Below, one piece after another: positions 37,434 to 47,565 of a stretch of DNA of 64,000 nucleotides. Numbering within the stretch: the first letter of the stretch is position 1; each line of letters starts with the position of its first letter. The notes beneath the pieces were generated by a model. That model searched no databases, had not been told where the DNA came from, and saw only the letters and a list, made by a program, of their open reading frames with translations. The translations under genes and the position numbers were made by a program. Origin of the DNA: Pseudomonas viridiflava (GTDB lineage: Bacteria; Pseudomonadota; Gammaproteobacteria; Pseudomonadales; Pseudomonadaceae); the NCBI RefSeq assembly GCF_900580865.1, contig NZ_UTBZ01000191.1, positions 1-64,000 of the forward strand, given 5' to 3'.

Positions 37434-37519
37434 TGTAGGAGCTGCCGAAGGCTGCGATCTTTTGATCTTGGTTTTTTAAAATCAAAGTCAAAAGATCGCA
37501 GCCTGCGGCAGCTCCTACA
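37434..37519. repeat. REP hairpin, second class
   Basis: TGTAGGAGCTGCCGAAGGCT and its inverted, slightly diverged partner, separated by an AT-rich spacer. Confidence 0.88.
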
Positions 37520-37536
37520 TGGGGGAGATTTTGTTG

Positions 37537-39279
37537 TTATTGGGTGGCGATGTAGACCTGACGGCCGCCGAACCAGGTTTGCAGCACCTGGGTGTCATGC
37601 AGCGCCTTGTTGTCGACGCTGAACACATCGCGGTCGAGCACGATAAAGTCAGCCTGCTTGCCCGGCGTCAGCGAGCCGATCTGTTTCTCCAGGCCAATCG
37701 TCCGCGCGGCATTAACGGTGTAGGCATAGAACATCGTGTCGCGGTCCAGACGCTCGTCGGCATTAAGCACGCCCAATGGCCCGACGCGAGTAATCGCCTG
37801 GGCCATGGCATTGAACGGGTTCGGCGAAGACACCGGCCAGTCACTGGCGCCGGCAATCGTCGCGCCTTGTTTGATCAGCGAGTGCGCCGGGTACTGATAG
37901 CGGAAGGCGAGGGCGCTGACATAGGGCTTGATCATGTCGGTGGTGTAATCGTCGGCGCTGGCCCACAGCAGTTGCATCGAGGCGATCACATTGAGCGGCT
38001 TGAAGCGGGCGAACTCTTGCGGGTTGACCATCTGCAGGTGGGTGATCGAGTGTGTCACGCCGCTCTGCCGGTCCTTGCGTGCCTGGGCGATGCCGTTCAG
38101 CGATTCCCGCACCGCACGGTCGCCGATCGCATGAATGTGCACCAGCCAGCCGCGTTGGTCGATGGCACTGACCAGTTCGCCGAAATGTTGCGGGTCGATC
38201 AGCAGTTCGCCCTGCTTGTGCGAGTTGCTGTACGGATCGATCATCGCTGCGCTCTGCGCCGGGAATTCGATCACGCCGTCGGCAAAGATCTTGATCCCGG
38301 GCAGGGTCAGGTTGGGAATGCCCTGAAATTGCTGGCGCACCTTGTCCAGTGTGTCGAGGTCGGCAGGGACGCTTTTCGGGTTGGCCACCAGCAGCGCCGC
38401 GACGTGCACGCTCATGTCGCCGCTTTCCGACAGGGCTTTATAGGCCGGCAGCACGCCGACGGTTTTCTCGGTCGGTTTGAGCGCAAACACCGCTTCACCC
38501 GGCGCGGCGTTGGCGGCCGGGTCCATCCACGCGGTGATGCCGAGGCTGTTGTTGTAGCGCACCGCTGATTTGGCGGCGTTCAACATGTCGGCGGGGCTTG
38601 GCACCGGCATTTTCGAGGCGACCCGGTCCCAACCGGCGTCGACCACAAAGCCGTTCGGCTCACCGTTGGCCAGTTTGCCGATGGTGTCTTTTTCCGCGTC
38701 GGGCAGAATTTTCAGCAGGGCCGCATCAATCCCGGCGCGTTTGAGCATGACGTTGTTGGCCCACGCCGTGTGATGGTCGCTGCCGATGAACACCACCGGC
38801 ACATTGGCCCATTCGCCGCTGTTGAAGGTGTTGCCCAAGGCCTCGGCTTGCGCCCAATAAACCGAACTCATGCCGGCAATGCTCAGCACATCGCCGTGTC
38901 TGGCCTTGCCGTCTGCACGCCAGTCGCGCAGACGTTTTTGCAGTTCGTCGAGGTCGACGACTTCGTCTTCCATGTTCGCCGAGACCATTTCCAGGCCGCC
39001 GAAAATTGCGTGGGAATGGCTGTCGATCAGCCCGGGCATCAGCGCTTTGCCCTTGAGGTCGATCACTTGGGTGCCGGGTTCGATCAGGGCTTTGATCTGC
39101 GCGTCGGTGCCGACCTTCAGCACTTTACCGTTCTCTACGGCGAGGGCCTGCACCTTGGGTTGCGCGCGGTCGGCGGTGAAAATCTTGCCGTTGAGCAGGA
39201 TCAGATCAGGGGCAGCCATGACTTCCATCGAGGCAAAACTTACAGCGGCTACCAACAGACTCGGGATGAATCTTTTCAT
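37537..39279 (-). CDS. Exported YtcJ-like metal-dependent amidohydrolase
   Basis: 580 residues. Residues 1-22 are a signal peptide (cut after VMA), so it acts in the periplasm. The metal motifs are DSHSHAIFGG (HxH), HIHAIGDRAV, SITHLQM and the late aspartate in GASDWPVSSPNPF. This is the YtcJ/N-substituted formamide deformylase-like group of amidohydrolases, which cleave C-N bonds; the substrate is unknown. It is divergent from a LysR gene that may regulate it. No ABC or permease partner is adjacent. Confidence 0.9.
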   Translation of the reverse strand: MKRFIPSLLVAAVSFASMEVMAAPDLILLNGKIFTADRAQPKVQALAVENGKVLKVGTDAQIKALIEPGTQVIDLKGKALMPGLIDSHSHAIFGGLEMVSANMEDEVVDLDELQKRLRDWRADGKARHGDVLSIAGMSSVYWAQAEALGNTFNSGEWANVPVVFIGSDHHTAWANNVMLKRAGIDAALLKILPDAEKDTIGKLANGEPNGFVVDAGWDRVASKMPVPSPADMLNAAKSAVRYNNSLGITAWMDPAANAAPGEAVFALKPTEKTVGVLPAYKALSESGDMSVHVAALLVANPKSVPADLDTLDKVRQQFQGIPNLTLPGIKIFADGVIEFPAQSAAMIDPYSNSHKQGELLIDPQHFGELVSAIDQRGWLVHIHAIGDRAVRESLNGIAQARKDRQSGVTHSITHLQMVNPQEFARFKPLNVIASMQLLWASADDYTTDMIKPYVSALAFRYQYPAHSLIKQGATIAGASDWPVSSPNPFNAMAQAITRVGPLGVLNADERLDRDTMFYAYTVNAARTIGLEKQIGSLTPGKQADFIVLDRDVFSVDNKALHDTQVLQTWFGGRQVYIATQ

Positions 39280-39353
39280 TGAAGATTTCCTTGTTATTGC
39301 GTCTGATGGCGAGATTAGTGGCTGGCAGCGGCTGACAGAACGCCTCCCTCACG

Positions 39354-39365
39354 AAAAACGTTTTT
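39354..39365. promoter_or_regulatory. AAAAACGTTTTT palindrome in the divergent promoter
   Basis: A 12-bp perfect palindrome lies 17 bases before the LysR start codon, in the space between two divergent genes. It could be an autoregulatory site; it does not show the usual T-N11-A form. Confidence 0.3.
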
Positions 39366-39382
39366 GCCTGAATGGAAAAAGC

Positions 39383-40300
39383 ATGGATAAGTTGGGTGCT
39401 CTGAAAATGTTCGTCGTCACCGCGCAGCTCGGCAGTTTCAGCCGCGCCGCCGAGCAGTTGGGCAAGACCCCGTCGGCACTGACGAAAGCGGTCAATCACC
39501 TGGAATCGGAGCTGGGTGCGCGGCTGTTCGAGCGCAGCACGCGGCGGATTCTGCTCACTGAAATCGGCCGGGTGTACCTGGAAACCGCGCGGCTGGTGTT
39601 GCAACGGCTGGACGAGGCCAGTGAGGAAATCGAGCAGTTGCAGCACGGCTTGCGCGGCAGCCTGAAAATCACTGCGCCGCTGGCGTATGGCCGGGCGTTT
39701 CTCGATCAGGTGTGTGACGGATTTTTGCAGCAATACCCGCAGATCAGCCTGCAAGTGGACCTGTGCGATGCGTTCGTCAATCTGCTGGAAAGTGGCTACG
39801 ACCTGGCGCTACGTGAGGGCCACGATGATTTGCCGGGGTTGATTGCGCGGGTGGTCGGCAGCAATCGTCTGGCGTTGTGCGGTAGCCCCGAGTACCTCGC
39901 TCGCAAGGGCTTGCCGGTGAATCCGCAGACCCTTGAGCAGCATGAATGGCTGCTGTATCAGCACCCGTTACTCAGCCGCGAATTCTGGTGGGCCGAGCGT
40001 GACGGCCAGCGTTTGAGTCTGGCGCAACCTACGGCGCCGTTGTTGCGCAGTGACAATTATGATTTGTTGCTGGCCAGTGCCCTGGCCGGGCGCGGTTTGC
40101 TGCACACGCCGCTGTGGAGTGCCGCGCCGTTCATTGCCGACGGGCGACTGGTGCGGGTCATGGCCGATTACGAGATCGACCCGGATACCTTTGGCCCGCA
40201 TATTCTGGCGGTGTACCCGAGCCATCGTCGGGCCACGGCGAAGGTCGTTGCCTTCATCGATTACATCTCGGAATTCCTTGCCGAACGCGGCTTGGGCTGA
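39383..40300 (+). CDS. LysR-family transcriptional regulator
   Basis: 305 residues. The N-terminal helix-turn-helix (MFVVTAQLGSFSRAAEQLGK, TPSALTKAVNHLE) is followed by a LysR substrate domain. ATG 39383 is used; longer frames upstream run through the divergent gene. The effector domain is of the CrgA-like subgroup, including VNLLESGYDLALREG. The likely target is the exported amidohydrolase on the other strand. Effector unknown. Confidence 0.92.
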   Translation: MDKLGALKMFVVTAQLGSFSRAAEQLGKTPSALTKAVNHLESELGARLFERSTRRILLTEIGRVYLETARLVLQRLDEASEEIEQLQHGLRGSLKITAPLAYGRAFLDQVCDGFLQQYPQISLQVDLCDAFVNLLESGYDLALREGHDDLPGLIARVVGSNRLALCGSPEYLARKGLPVNPQTLEQHEWLLYQHPLLSREFWWAERDGQRLSLAQPTAPLLRSDNYDLLLASALAGRGLLHTPLWSAAPFIADGRLVRVMADYEIDPDTFGPHILAVYPSHRRATAKVVAFIDYISEFLAERGLG

Positions 40301-40313
40301 CACCCCGTTTCCC

Positions 40314-40420
40314 TGTAGGAGCTGTCGAGTGAAACGAGGCTGCGATCTTTTGATCTGGCTTTTTAAAAACAACATCAAAAGATCGTCCGATCGCGGCCCG
40401 AGCCTTCGGCAGCTCATACG
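40314..40420. repeat. Degenerate REP hairpin, second class
   Basis: TGTAGGAGCTGTCGA faces a diverged AGCCTTCGGCAGCTCATAC arm, with internal AGATCGC pieces disturbed. It lies between the LysR gene and the mutasome operon. Confidence 0.75.
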
Positions 40421-40463
40421 TCGGCCTAGGCCGACTGGCGGCGCTTGTCAGGAAAATCCTACA

Positions 40464-40481
40464 GGAGTACAAATGTACTCC
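40464..40481. promoter_or_regulatory. LexA2 operator
   Basis: GGAGTACAAATGTACTCC is an inverted repeat with the GTAC-N4-GTAC core. P. putida LexA2 was reported to bind GTACN4GTGC-type sites in front of this cassette, not the CTG-N10-CAG box of LexA1. Here the operator covers both the ribosome-binding site (AGGAG 40463-40467) and the first ATG (40473). Confidence 0.85.
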
Positions 40482-41090
40482 ATGACCAATCTGACTCCCC
40501 GCCGTACTGCCATCCTGACGTTTATCCGCGATCGAATCGCCGAACACGGTCAGCCTCCAAGCCTCGCTGAAATCAGCGAGGCTTTTGGTTTTGCCTCGCG
40601 CAGCGTGGCGCGCAAGCACGTGCTCGCGCTCACTGAAGCCGGTTTTATCGAGGTCAATCCGCATCAGGCCCGGGGCATTCGCTTGCTCGGGCAAGCGCCG
40701 CGTCCGGAGCTGCTCGACATCCCCGTGCTCGGCCGCGTCGCTGCCGGTGCGCCGATTGGCGCCGATGCCGACATCCATAGCCGCTTGCTGCTCGATCCGG
40801 CGCTGTTCTCGCGCCCACCCGATTACATGCTGCGAGTGCAGGGCGATTCGATGATCGAGGACGGCATTCTCGACGGCGATCTGGTCGGCGTGAAGCGCAA
40901 TCCCGAAGCGCTCAACGGCCAGATCGTCGTGGCGCGGCTCGACGGTGAAGTCACCATCAAACGCTTCGAACGGCTCGGCGCTGAAGTGCGGCTGTTGCCG
41001 CGCAACCCGGCGTACCAGCCGATTGTCGTGCGCGACGATCAGGATCTGGCCATCGAAGGGGTGTTCTGTGGTCTGGTGAGGCAAGGCTGA
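40473..41090 (+). CDS. lexA2: LexA2 repressor of the mutasome operon
   Basis: 205 residues. The N-terminal winged helix (LTPRRTAILTFIRDRIAEHG, FASRSVARKHVLALTEAGFI) is followed by the self-cleavage domain. The cleavage bond is Ala91-Gly92 (GRVAAGAPI), with catalytic Ser126 (GDSMIEDG) and Lys163 (VTIKRF). After DNA damage, RecA filaments would trigger self-cleavage and open the operon. ATG 40473 is five bases from AGGAG; ATG 40482 is an alternative start with poorer spacing. The stop overlaps the imuA start by one base. Confidence 0.93.
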   Translation: MYSMTNLTPRRTAILTFIRDRIAEHGQPPSLAEISEAFGFASRSVARKHVLALTEAGFIEVNPHQARGIRLLGQAPRPELLDIPVLGRVAAGAPIGADADIHSRLLLDPALFSRPPDYMLRVQGDSMIEDGILDGDLVGVKRNPEALNGQIVVARLDGEVTIKRFERLGAEVRLLPRNPAYQPIVVRDDQDLAIEGVFCGLVRQG

Positions 41091-41707
41091 TGGGCGCCGT
41101 CGTTGCGTTGGATACGCTGTTCAATGGCGGCCAGGTCTGGAAAGGCCGGCCTGCGCCCCCGGCTGCCAGCCCGCAACCGACCGGGCACGCCGCGCTGGAC
41201 GCGGCATTGCCCAGCGGTGGCTGGCCGGAGGCGGCGCTGAGTGAAATCCTGTTGGCCGGCCCCGGTGTTGGTGAGCTGCAACTGGTCTGGCCGACGCTGG
41301 CGCGGTTGTCGGCGGCGGGCGAGCGCATCGTGCTGGTGGCACCGCCGTTCGTGCCGTACCCGCAGGCGTGGGCAAACGCCGGGGTCGATCTGCGCCAGTT
41401 GTCGGTGATCCAGGCCAGCGAGCGCGATGCCTTGTGGGCGGCAGAACAATGCCTGCGTTCAGGCAGTTGTGGCGCGGTGCTGTGCTGGCCGCACAAGGCC
41501 GATGACCGTGCGTTGCGGCGTTTGCAGGTGGCGGCCGAAACCGGCCAGACCCTGGCATTTGCATGGCGCCCGTTGAGCGAGGCGGTCAACCCGTCGCCCG
41601 CCGCATTACGGATTGCCATTGACGCCAAACCCGCGCAGTTGCGCGTGCTCAAGTGCCGTGGCGGATTGGCGCGTACGGCACCGATTGCCTTTGCCGTGGG
41701 TCACTGA
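41090..41707 (+). CDS. imuA: ImuA, RecA-like accessory of the translesion mutasome
   Basis: 205 residues. ImuA (also called SulA2 in older annotation) is a distant RecA relative that joins ImuB and DnaE2 in error-prone bypass of DNA lesions. Recognisable parts are the N-terminal HAALDAALPSGGWPEAALSE and the central IVLVAPPFVPYPQAWANAGV. A canonical Walker A motif is missing (LLAGPGVGELQL stands in its place), as usual. It starts in the lexA2 stop and is followed after 7 bases by imuB. Confidence 0.93.
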   Translation: MGAVVALDTLFNGGQVWKGRPAPPAASPQPTGHAALDAALPSGGWPEAALSEILLAGPGVGELQLVWPTLARLSAAGERIVLVAPPFVPYPQAWANAGVDLRQLSVIQASERDALWAAEQCLRSGSCGAVLCWPHKADDRALRRLQVAAETGQTLAFAWRPLSEAVNPSPAALRIAIDAKPAQLRVLKCRGGLARTAPIAFAVGH

Positions 41708-41714
41708 GGTTGCC

Positions 41715-43130
41715 ATGCGCTGGGTGTGTATTCTGTTTCCGCAATTGGCCCTCGACGCCGTGCTGCGTCAGCGCCCCGATCCTGATGAACCGCTGGTGCT
41801 GCTCAACGGCCCGGCCCAGCGCCGGGTTTTGCAAGCGGTCAACCCGGCGGCGCGCAAACTTGGCTTGCGTCCGGGCCAGTCGATGACCGCCGCGCAGGCG
41901 ATGAGCAAAGGTTTTGCCACCGCCGATTACGAGGCCGCCGAGGTCGAGCACTGGCAGCAGTTTCTCGCCGCGTGGGCCTACCGTTTCAGTTCGCAGGTCA
42001 GCGTGCATTACCCGCGCACCGTGGTGTTCGAGATCGAATCCAGCTTGGGCCTGTTCGGTTCCTGGGTACAGCTCGAAGCACGGTTGCGCCAGGAACTGAC
42101 CGATCTGGGTTTTCGTCATCGCATCGTTGCCGCACCGAACCCGGTAGCGGCGCGGGTGCTGGCCAACGCCTATGACGGCTTGGTGGTGCCGGACGGCGAG
42201 GCCTTGCAGCATCACCTCGGCCAGCTACCCGTCGACCGCGTCGGTCTGGAACCGGCGGTGGCCACAGCGTTGTCGCGCATGGGTCTGCGCACTCTCAGTC
42301 AGGTGCAGAGCCTGCCACGTCAGGCGCTGGCCCGGCGTTTCGAGGCGCAGATGCTTAAGCATCTCGACACCTTGTTCGGTGCGCGACCATTGGCGCTGGA
42401 GTTTTACTTGCCGCCGGATCGTTTCGATGTGCGTATCGAACTGAATTTCGACGTGCAATCGCATCAGGCCTTGTTGTTCCCGCTGCGGCGCTTGACCGGC
42501 GATCTGTCGGCGTTCCTCTGCGGGCGTGACAGCGGCGTGCAGCGTTTCGACCTGCATCTGGAACACGCCGGATTGCCGGACAGCGTGATCAAAGTCGGTT
42601 TGCTCAGCGCCGAACGTGATCCGGCGATGCTCTTTGAACTGGCCCGAGGGCGGCTTGAACAGGTACAGGTCGAGGCGCCCGTGCGCGGCTTTCGTCTGCG
42701 TGCCGAGGACCTGCCGAGTTTCGTTCCGCAGTTTCAGGAGCTGTTCGACGACCGCCCGCAACAGACCTTGCCGTGGGAACAGTTGCGCGAACGCCTGCGT
42801 GCACGGCTCGGTGATGACGCCGTGCGGGGGCTGCGTTTTCAGGCTGATCACCGTCCGGAGTGCGCGTGGCAGCATGGCGTCGACAAACAACGCTGCGCAG
42901 GTTTGCCCAGCGTGCACCGTCCGGGCTGGTTACTGGGGGAACCGCAAAGCGTGGCAGAAGGTTCGGCGCGGATTCTCATGGGCCCGGAACGCATCGAGTC
43001 AGGCTGGTGGGACGGTGACGATGTGCGCCGCGATTATTACCTGATCCAGAACCGCGCCGGTCAGCAGGGCTGGGCTTATCGGGCGGTGGGCGAGGGCGGT
43101 CCGTTGTGGCTGCAGGGCTGGTTTGCATGA
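41715..43130 (+). CDS. imuB: ImuB, inactive Y-family polymerase subunit
   Basis: 471 residues from ATG 41715. It has the Y-family fold, but the catalytic carboxylates are absent: the first motif reads [12 protein letters not shown] where active enzymes have a D-x-D/DxF type site, and the second reads [10 protein letters not shown] in place of SIDE. ImuB serves as the hub that binds the sliding clamp, ImuA and DnaE2. The C-terminal part ([20 protein letters not shown]) is conserved in the family. The stop overlaps the dnaE2 start (ATGA). Confidence 0.94.
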   Translation: MRWVCILFPQLALDAVLRQRPDPDEPLVLLNGPAQRRVLQAVNPAARKLGLRPGQSMTAAQAMSKGFATADYEAAEVEHWQQFLAAWAYRFSSQVSVHYPRTVVFEIESSLGLFGSWVQLEARLRQELTDLGFRHRIVAAPNPVAARVLANAYDGLVVPDGEALQHHLGQLPVDRVGLEPAVATALSRMGLRTLSQVQSLPRQALARRFEAQMLKHLDTLFGARPLALEFYLPPDRFDVRIELNFDVQSHQALLFPLRRLTGDLSAFLCGRDSGVQRFDLHLEHAGLPDSVIKVGLLSAERDPAMLFELARGRLEQVQVEAPVRGFRLRAEDLPSFVPQFQELFDDRPQQTLPWEQLRERLRARLGDDAVRGLRFQADHRPECAWQHGVDKQRCAGLPSVHRPGWLLGEPQSVAEGSARILMGPERIESGWWDGDDVRRDYYLIQNRAGQQGWAYRAVGEGGPLWLQGWFA

Positions 43131-46100
43131 ACGACGGTTATGCCGAGCTGCACTGCCTGTCGAACTTCAGTTTTCAGCGCGGTGCGTCCAGTGCGCTGGA
43201 ATTGTTTCAACGGGCAAAAAAGCATGGTTATCAGGCACTGGCGATCACCGATGAATGCACGCTGGCCGGAATCGTTCGCGCCTGGCAAGCGGCGAAATCC
43301 GTTGAGCTGCCGCTGATCATCGGCAGTGAAGTGCGCATTGAGAACGGCCCGAAACTGGTGCTGCTGGTGGAGAACCTCGCAGGCTATCAGGCGCTGTGCG
43401 GCTTGATCACCCGCGCGCGCCGGCGTACGCAGAAAGGTCAGTATCAAGTGCTGCGCGAGGACTTCGACGAAGCGCTGCCGGGATTGCTGGTGTTGTGGGT
43501 GCCGGATTCGCTTGATCAGGTGGACGAGGGCCGTTGGTTGCAGCAGACCTTCGGCCAACGCCTGTGGCTGGCGGTGCAGTTGCATCGTGGCCAGGACGAT
43601 CAGCAGCGGCTGGCGGCGTTGTTGCGTCTGGCCGCCGAGTTGCAGATTCCGGCCGTGGCCAGTGGCGATGTGCATATGCACGCCCGTGGTCGCCGCGCCT
43701 TGCAAGACACCATGACCGCGATCCGTCATCACGTGCCGGTGGCCGAGGCCGGGCTGCGTTTGCACCCCAATGGTGAGCGGCATTTGCGCAGTGTCGAGGT
43801 GTTGCGTGAGTTATATCCGCAGGCCTTGCTGGATGAGTCGGTGAGTCTGGCCCGACGCTGTACCTTTGATCTGGGCGAATTGCGTTATCAATACCCCAAA
43901 GAACTGGTGCCCGAGGGGCACAGCGCCAGTTCCTGGCTGCGTCATCTGACCGAAGAAGGCATTGCCTGGCGCTGGCCCAAAGGCCCGCAAACCAAAGTGC
44001 TCAAGCAGATCGACGATGAGCTGAAACTGATCGCCGAACTCGGCTATGAAAGCTACTTCCTCACCGTACACGACGTGGTGCGTTTTGCCCGTGAGCAAAA
44101 AATTCTCTGTCAGGGCCGTGGCTCGGCAGCCAACTCGGCGGTGTGTTTTGCCTTGGGCATCACCGAGATCGACCCCGATCGCACCACGCTGCTGTTCGAG
44201 CGCTTCATGTCCAAGGAGCGTAACGAACCGCCAGACATCGACGTCGACTTCGAGCACGAACGCCGCGAAGAAGTCCTGCAATATGTGTTTCGCCGTTACG
44301 GCCGTGGTCGCGCGGCGCTGACGGCGGTGGTCAGCACTTACCACGCTGCCGGCGCCGTACGCGATGTGGCCAAGGCCTTGGGCCTGCCGCCGGATCAGAT
44401 CAACGCACTGGCCGATTGCTGCGGCCACTGGAGCGATGAAACGCCGCCACTGGAACGCTTGCTGGAGGGCGGCTTCGACCCGGAAAGCCCGGTATTGCGC
44501 CGGGTATTGAGCCTGACCGGACAGTTGATCGGTTTCCCCCGGCACCTGTCGCAGCATCCCGGTGGCTTCGTGATTTCCGAGCAGCCGCTGGACACGCTGG
44601 TGCCGGTCGAGAACGCGGCGATGGCTGATCGCACGATTATCCAGTGGGACAAGGACGACCTTGACGCGGTCGGCCTGCTCAAGGTGGATATCCTCGCCCT
44701 CGGCATGCTCAGCGCAATTCGTCGTTGCTTCGACTTGCTGCGTCGCCATCGCAATCTGGACTTGAGTCTTGCGACGATTCCGGCCGAAGACAAACCGACC
44801 TACGACATGATCAGCCGCGCCGACACCATTGGCGTGTTTCAGATCGAATCCCGCGCACAGATGTCGATGCTGCCACGTCTGAAACCGGCGAAGTTCTACG
44901 ATTTGGTGATCGAGGTGGCCATCGTCCGCCCGGGGCCGATTCAGGGCGGGATGGTCCATCCGTACCTGCGCCGGCGGAATAAAGAAGAAAAAGAAACCTA
45001 TCCATCGCCGGAACTGGAAGTGGTGCTCAAACGCACCCTCGGCGTGCCGCTGTTTCAGGAACAGGTGATGCAGATCGCCATTGTCGCCGCCGATTACAGC
45101 CCCGGCGAGGCCGATCAACTGCGCCGCTCGATGGCCGCGTGGAAACGCCACGGTGGATTGGAGCCGCACAAGGAACGCCTCGCCGCCGGGATGAAGAAAA
45201 ACGGCTACACACCGGAGTTCGCCGCGCAGATTTTCGAGCAGATCAAAGGCTTCGGCAGCTACGGCTTCCCCGAATCCCACGCTGCCAGTTTTGCCTTGCT
45301 GACGTACGCCAGTTGCTGGCTCAAGTGCCACGAACCGGCGGCGTTCGCTTGCGCGTTGATCAATAGCTGGCCGATGGGTTTCTACAGCCCGGATCAGATT
45401 CTCCAGGACGCGCGCCGGCATCAGTTGCAGATCCGCCCGGTCGATGTGCGCGCCAGTGACTGGGATTGCAGCCTGGAAACCACCACGGCGGCGCAACCGG
45501 CGATTCGCATGGGCCTGCGCATGATCAAGGGCTTTCGCGAAGACGATGCCCGGCGCATCGAGGCGGCGCGGATGCGTGGGGCGTTTGCCGATGTCGCCGA
45601 TCTGGGCGAGCGGGCGGCGCTCGACAGTCGGGCGCAGGCGTTGCTCGCCGATTCCGGGGCGTTGCGCGGCTTGGCCGGACATCGGCATCGGGCGCGCTGG
45701 GAAGTCGCCGGGGTGCAGAAACAGCTGGGTCTGTTTGCCGGGTTGCCGAGTCAGGAAGAGCCGGAAGTGCTGTTGCCCAAACCCAGCGTTGGCGAGGATG
45801 TTTACGCCGATTACTCAACCGTCGGCACCACGCTGGGGCCGCATCCGCTGGCGCTGTTGCGTGGCGAACTCAAAGCCCGGCGCTGCCGCAGTTCGCAGGA
45901 ATTGCTTGAGGTCGAGCACGGCCGACCGGTGAGCGTCGCCGGGCTGGTCACCGGGCGGCAGCGGCCGGGCACTGCCAGCGGTGTGACCTTTGTGACCCTG
46001 GAAGACGAGTTCGGCAACGTCAATGTGGTGGTCTGGCGTGATCTGGCCGAGCGTCAGCGGCAAGTGCTGGTCGGTTCGCAATTGCTCAAGGTCGATGGCC

Positions 46101-46204
46101 GCTGGGAGCGCGAAGGCGAGGTACGCCACCTGATCGCTGGCCGGCTGAGCGACCTCAGCCCGCTGCTCAATGGCATTCGCGTGCAGAGCCGCGATTTCCA
46201 CTGA
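43127..46204 (+). CDS. dnaE2: DnaE2/ImuC error-prone DNA polymerase III alpha subunit
   Basis: 1025 residues, the normal DnaE2 length and shorter than replicative DnaE. ATG 43127 overlaps the imuB stop. An N-terminal PHP domain ([16 protein letters not shown]) has degenerate metal ligands, so proofreading is not expected. The polymerase catalytic aspartates are in [16 protein letters not shown] (residues ~370-374), with a further acid in the [10 protein letters not shown] region. A helix-hairpin-helix region and an OB fold ([18 protein letters not shown]) follow. It performs mutagenic lesion bypass with ImuA and ImuB. Confidence 0.95.
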   Translation: MNDGYAELHCLSNFSFQRGASSALELFQRAKKHGYQALAITDECTLAGIVRAWQAAKSVELPLIIGSEVRIENGPKLVLLVENLAGYQALCGLITRARRRTQKGQYQVLREDFDEALPGLLVLWVPDSLDQVDEGRWLQQTFGQRLWLAVQLHRGQDDQQRLAALLRLAAELQIPAVASGDVHMHARGRRALQDTMTAIRHHVPVAEAGLRLHPNGERHLRSVEVLRELYPQALLDESVSLARRCTFDLGELRYQYPKELVPEGHSASSWLRHLTEEGIAWRWPKGPQTKVLKQIDDELKLIAELGYESYFLTVHDVVRFAREQKILCQGRGSAANSAVCFALGITEIDPDRTTLLFERFMSKERNEPPDIDVDFEHERREEVLQYVFRRYGRGRAALTAVVSTYHAAGAVRDVAKALGLPPDQINALADCCGHWSDETPPLERLLEGGFDPESPVLRRVLSLTGQLIGFPRHLSQHPGGFVISEQPLDTLVPVENAAMADRTIIQWDKDDLDAVGLLKVDILALGMLSAIRRCFDLLRRHRNLDLSLATIPAEDKPTYDMISRADTIGVFQIESRAQMSMLPRLKPAKFYDLVIEVAIVRPGPIQGGMVHPYLRRRNKEEKETYPSPELEVVLKRTLGVPLFQEQVMQIAIVAADYSPGEADQLRRSMAAWKRHGGLEPHKERLAAGMKKNGYTPEFAAQIFEQIKGFGSYGFPESHAASFALLTYASCWLKCHEPAAFACALINSWPMGFYSPDQILQDARRHQLQIRPVDVRASDWDCSLETTTAAQPAIRMGLRMIKGFREDDARRIEAARMRGAFADVADLGERAALDSRAQALLADSGALRGLAGHRHRARWEVAGVQKQLGLFAGLPSQEEPEVLLPKPSVGEDVYADYSTVGTTLGPHPLALLRGELKARRCRSSQELLEVEHGRPVSVAGLVTGRQRPGTASGVTFVTLEDEFGNVNVVVWRDLAERQRQVLVGSQLLKVDGRWEREGEVRHLIAGRLSDLSPLLNGIRVQSRDFH

Positions 46205-46232
46205 TCCCTTTCCCAAGCCAAACACAAAATCC

Positions 46233-46323
46233 CTGTGGGAGCGAGCCTGCTCGCGAAAGCAATCTATCAGTCAGAGATGATTCGTCTGCCATACCGCTTT
46301 CGCGAGCAGACTCGCTCCCACAG
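46233..46323. repeat. REP hairpin pair, first class
   Basis: Inverted GAGCGAGCCTGCTCGCGAAA cores follow the mutasome operon. The remaining ~150 bases to the next gene should hold its promoter; CATAAT at about 46394 is a possible -10 box. Confidence 0.88.
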
Positions 46324-46472
46324 TGGATTTGTGGAAGGCCAATCCAAGCCAATTCACTGGCGTCAAAAAAACCTGTCTTCAGTGATGGCACTTTGTCATA
46401 ATGCCGCCCCTTTTCAGCTCCCGACCCCATTGCCGTGCCGGGACACCCTCCGTTTTTCAAAAGGAATACTCA

Positions 46473-47165
46473 GTGAGAATGATCTCCCGGATGCTGGTCT
46501 CAGGCGTCGCGATTGCTGTGCTCGGCACGATTGCCGGCACACTCGCCGGTTGCGCCACCGAAAGCTCCCGCGCTTTGCCGGTGGCCAAGGTTGAAAGCGC
46601 CACTCAAGTCTGGACCGGTGTTCGTGTGCCAATGGCCGTGGGCAAGTTCGACAACCGCTCCAGCTACATGCGCGGGATCTTCTCTGACGGCGTCGACCGT
46701 CTCGGCGGTCAGGCCAAGACCATCCTCATCACCCACTTGCAGCAGACCAACCGCTTCAGCGTGCTGGATCGCGACAACATGGGCGAAATCCAGCAGGAAG
46801 CGGCGATCAAGGGCCAGGCCCAGCGTCTGAAAGGCGCTGATTACGTGGTCACCGGTGACGTCACCGAGTTCGGCCGCAAAGAGACCGGTGATCACCAGTT
46901 GTTCGGCATTCTCGGCCGTGGCAAGACTCAGGTCGCCTACGCCAAAGTCAACCTGAACATCGTCAACATCAGCACCTCCGAAGTGGTCTATTCGACTCAG
47001 GGCGCCGGCGAATACGCCTTGTCCAACCGCGAAATCATCGGCTTCGGCGGCACCGCTGCCTACGACTCGACCCTCAACGGCAAAGTCCTCGATCTGGCCA
47101 TGCGCGAGGCGATCAATCGTCTGGTCGATGGCATGAACGCCGGTGCCTGGAAACCGGGCAACTGA
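46473..47165 (+). CDS. CsgG/HfaB-family outer-membrane lipoprotein
   Basis: 230 residues. The GTG at 46473 is preferred because AAGGA (46461-46465) is 7 bases away; ATG 46479 would be 13 away. The lipobox LAGC puts the lipidated cysteine at residue 27. The CsgG core follows (VPMAVGKFDNRSSYMRGIFS, FSVLDRDNMGEIQQEAAIKG, ADYVVTGDVTEFGRK). It heads a three-lipoprotein operon. CsgG relatives form secretion pores for curli or anchor holdfast, but no curli genes are near. A role as a cell-envelope complex with its two neighbours is inferred. Confidence 0.9.
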   Translation: MRMISRMLVSGVAIAVLGTIAGTLAGCATESSRALPVAKVESATQVWTGVRVPMAVGKFDNRSSYMRGIFSDGVDRLGGQAKTILITHLQQTNRFSVLDRDNMGEIQQEAAIKGQAQRLKGADYVVTGDVTEFGRKETGDHQLFGILGRGKTQVAYAKVNLNIVNISTSEVVYSTQGAGEYALSNREIIGFGGTAAYDSTLNGKVLDLAMREAINRLVDGMNAGAWKPGN

Positions 47166-47193
47166 TCGACACCCATTGCAAGGAGCAACACCC

Positions 47194-47565
47194 ATGAAAC
47201 TGACTTTGTCGCGCGCGCTGATGGCGCTGACGCTGGCCGCCAGCGCCTTGCTGGCCGGTTGTGCCCCCGGCCCGCAGACCCTGTACCAATGGGAAGGCTA
47301 CGAACCTCAGGTTTACGAATACTTCAAAGGCGAAGAGCCGAAAGAAGCCCAGGCCGAAGCGCTGGAACGTGACCTGCAGAAAATCCGCTCCACCGGCAAT
47401 GCTGTACCGCCGGGTTACCACGCACACCTTGGCTTGCTCTATCTGAGCATGGGCAAGGACGATCAGATGGTGCAGCAGTTCAATACCGAGAAAACCCTGT
47501 TCCCCGAGTCCGGCACGTACATGGATTTCCTGCTCAAGAACGCCAAGGCCGGAGACGCGAAATGA
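47194..47565 (+). CDS. DUF4810 lipoprotein
   Basis: 123 residues from ATG 47194, with AGGAG just upstream. The lipobox LLAGC gives a lipidated cysteine at residue 23. The body has the family stretch LYQWEGYEPQVYEYFKGEEP and a helical segment of TPR-like character (HLGLLYLSMGKDDQMVQQFN). It lies 28 bases after the CsgG-like gene and overlaps the next gene by ATGA. DUF4810, CsgG-like and DUF799 genes are kept together in many proteobacteria, which points to one complex. Confidence 0.9.
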   Translation: MKLTLSRALMALTLAASALLAGCAPGPQTLYQWEGYEPQVYEYFKGEEPKEAQAEALERDLQKIRSTGNAVPPGYHAHLGLLYLSMGKDDQMVQQFNTEKTLFPESGTYMDFLLKNAKAGDAK

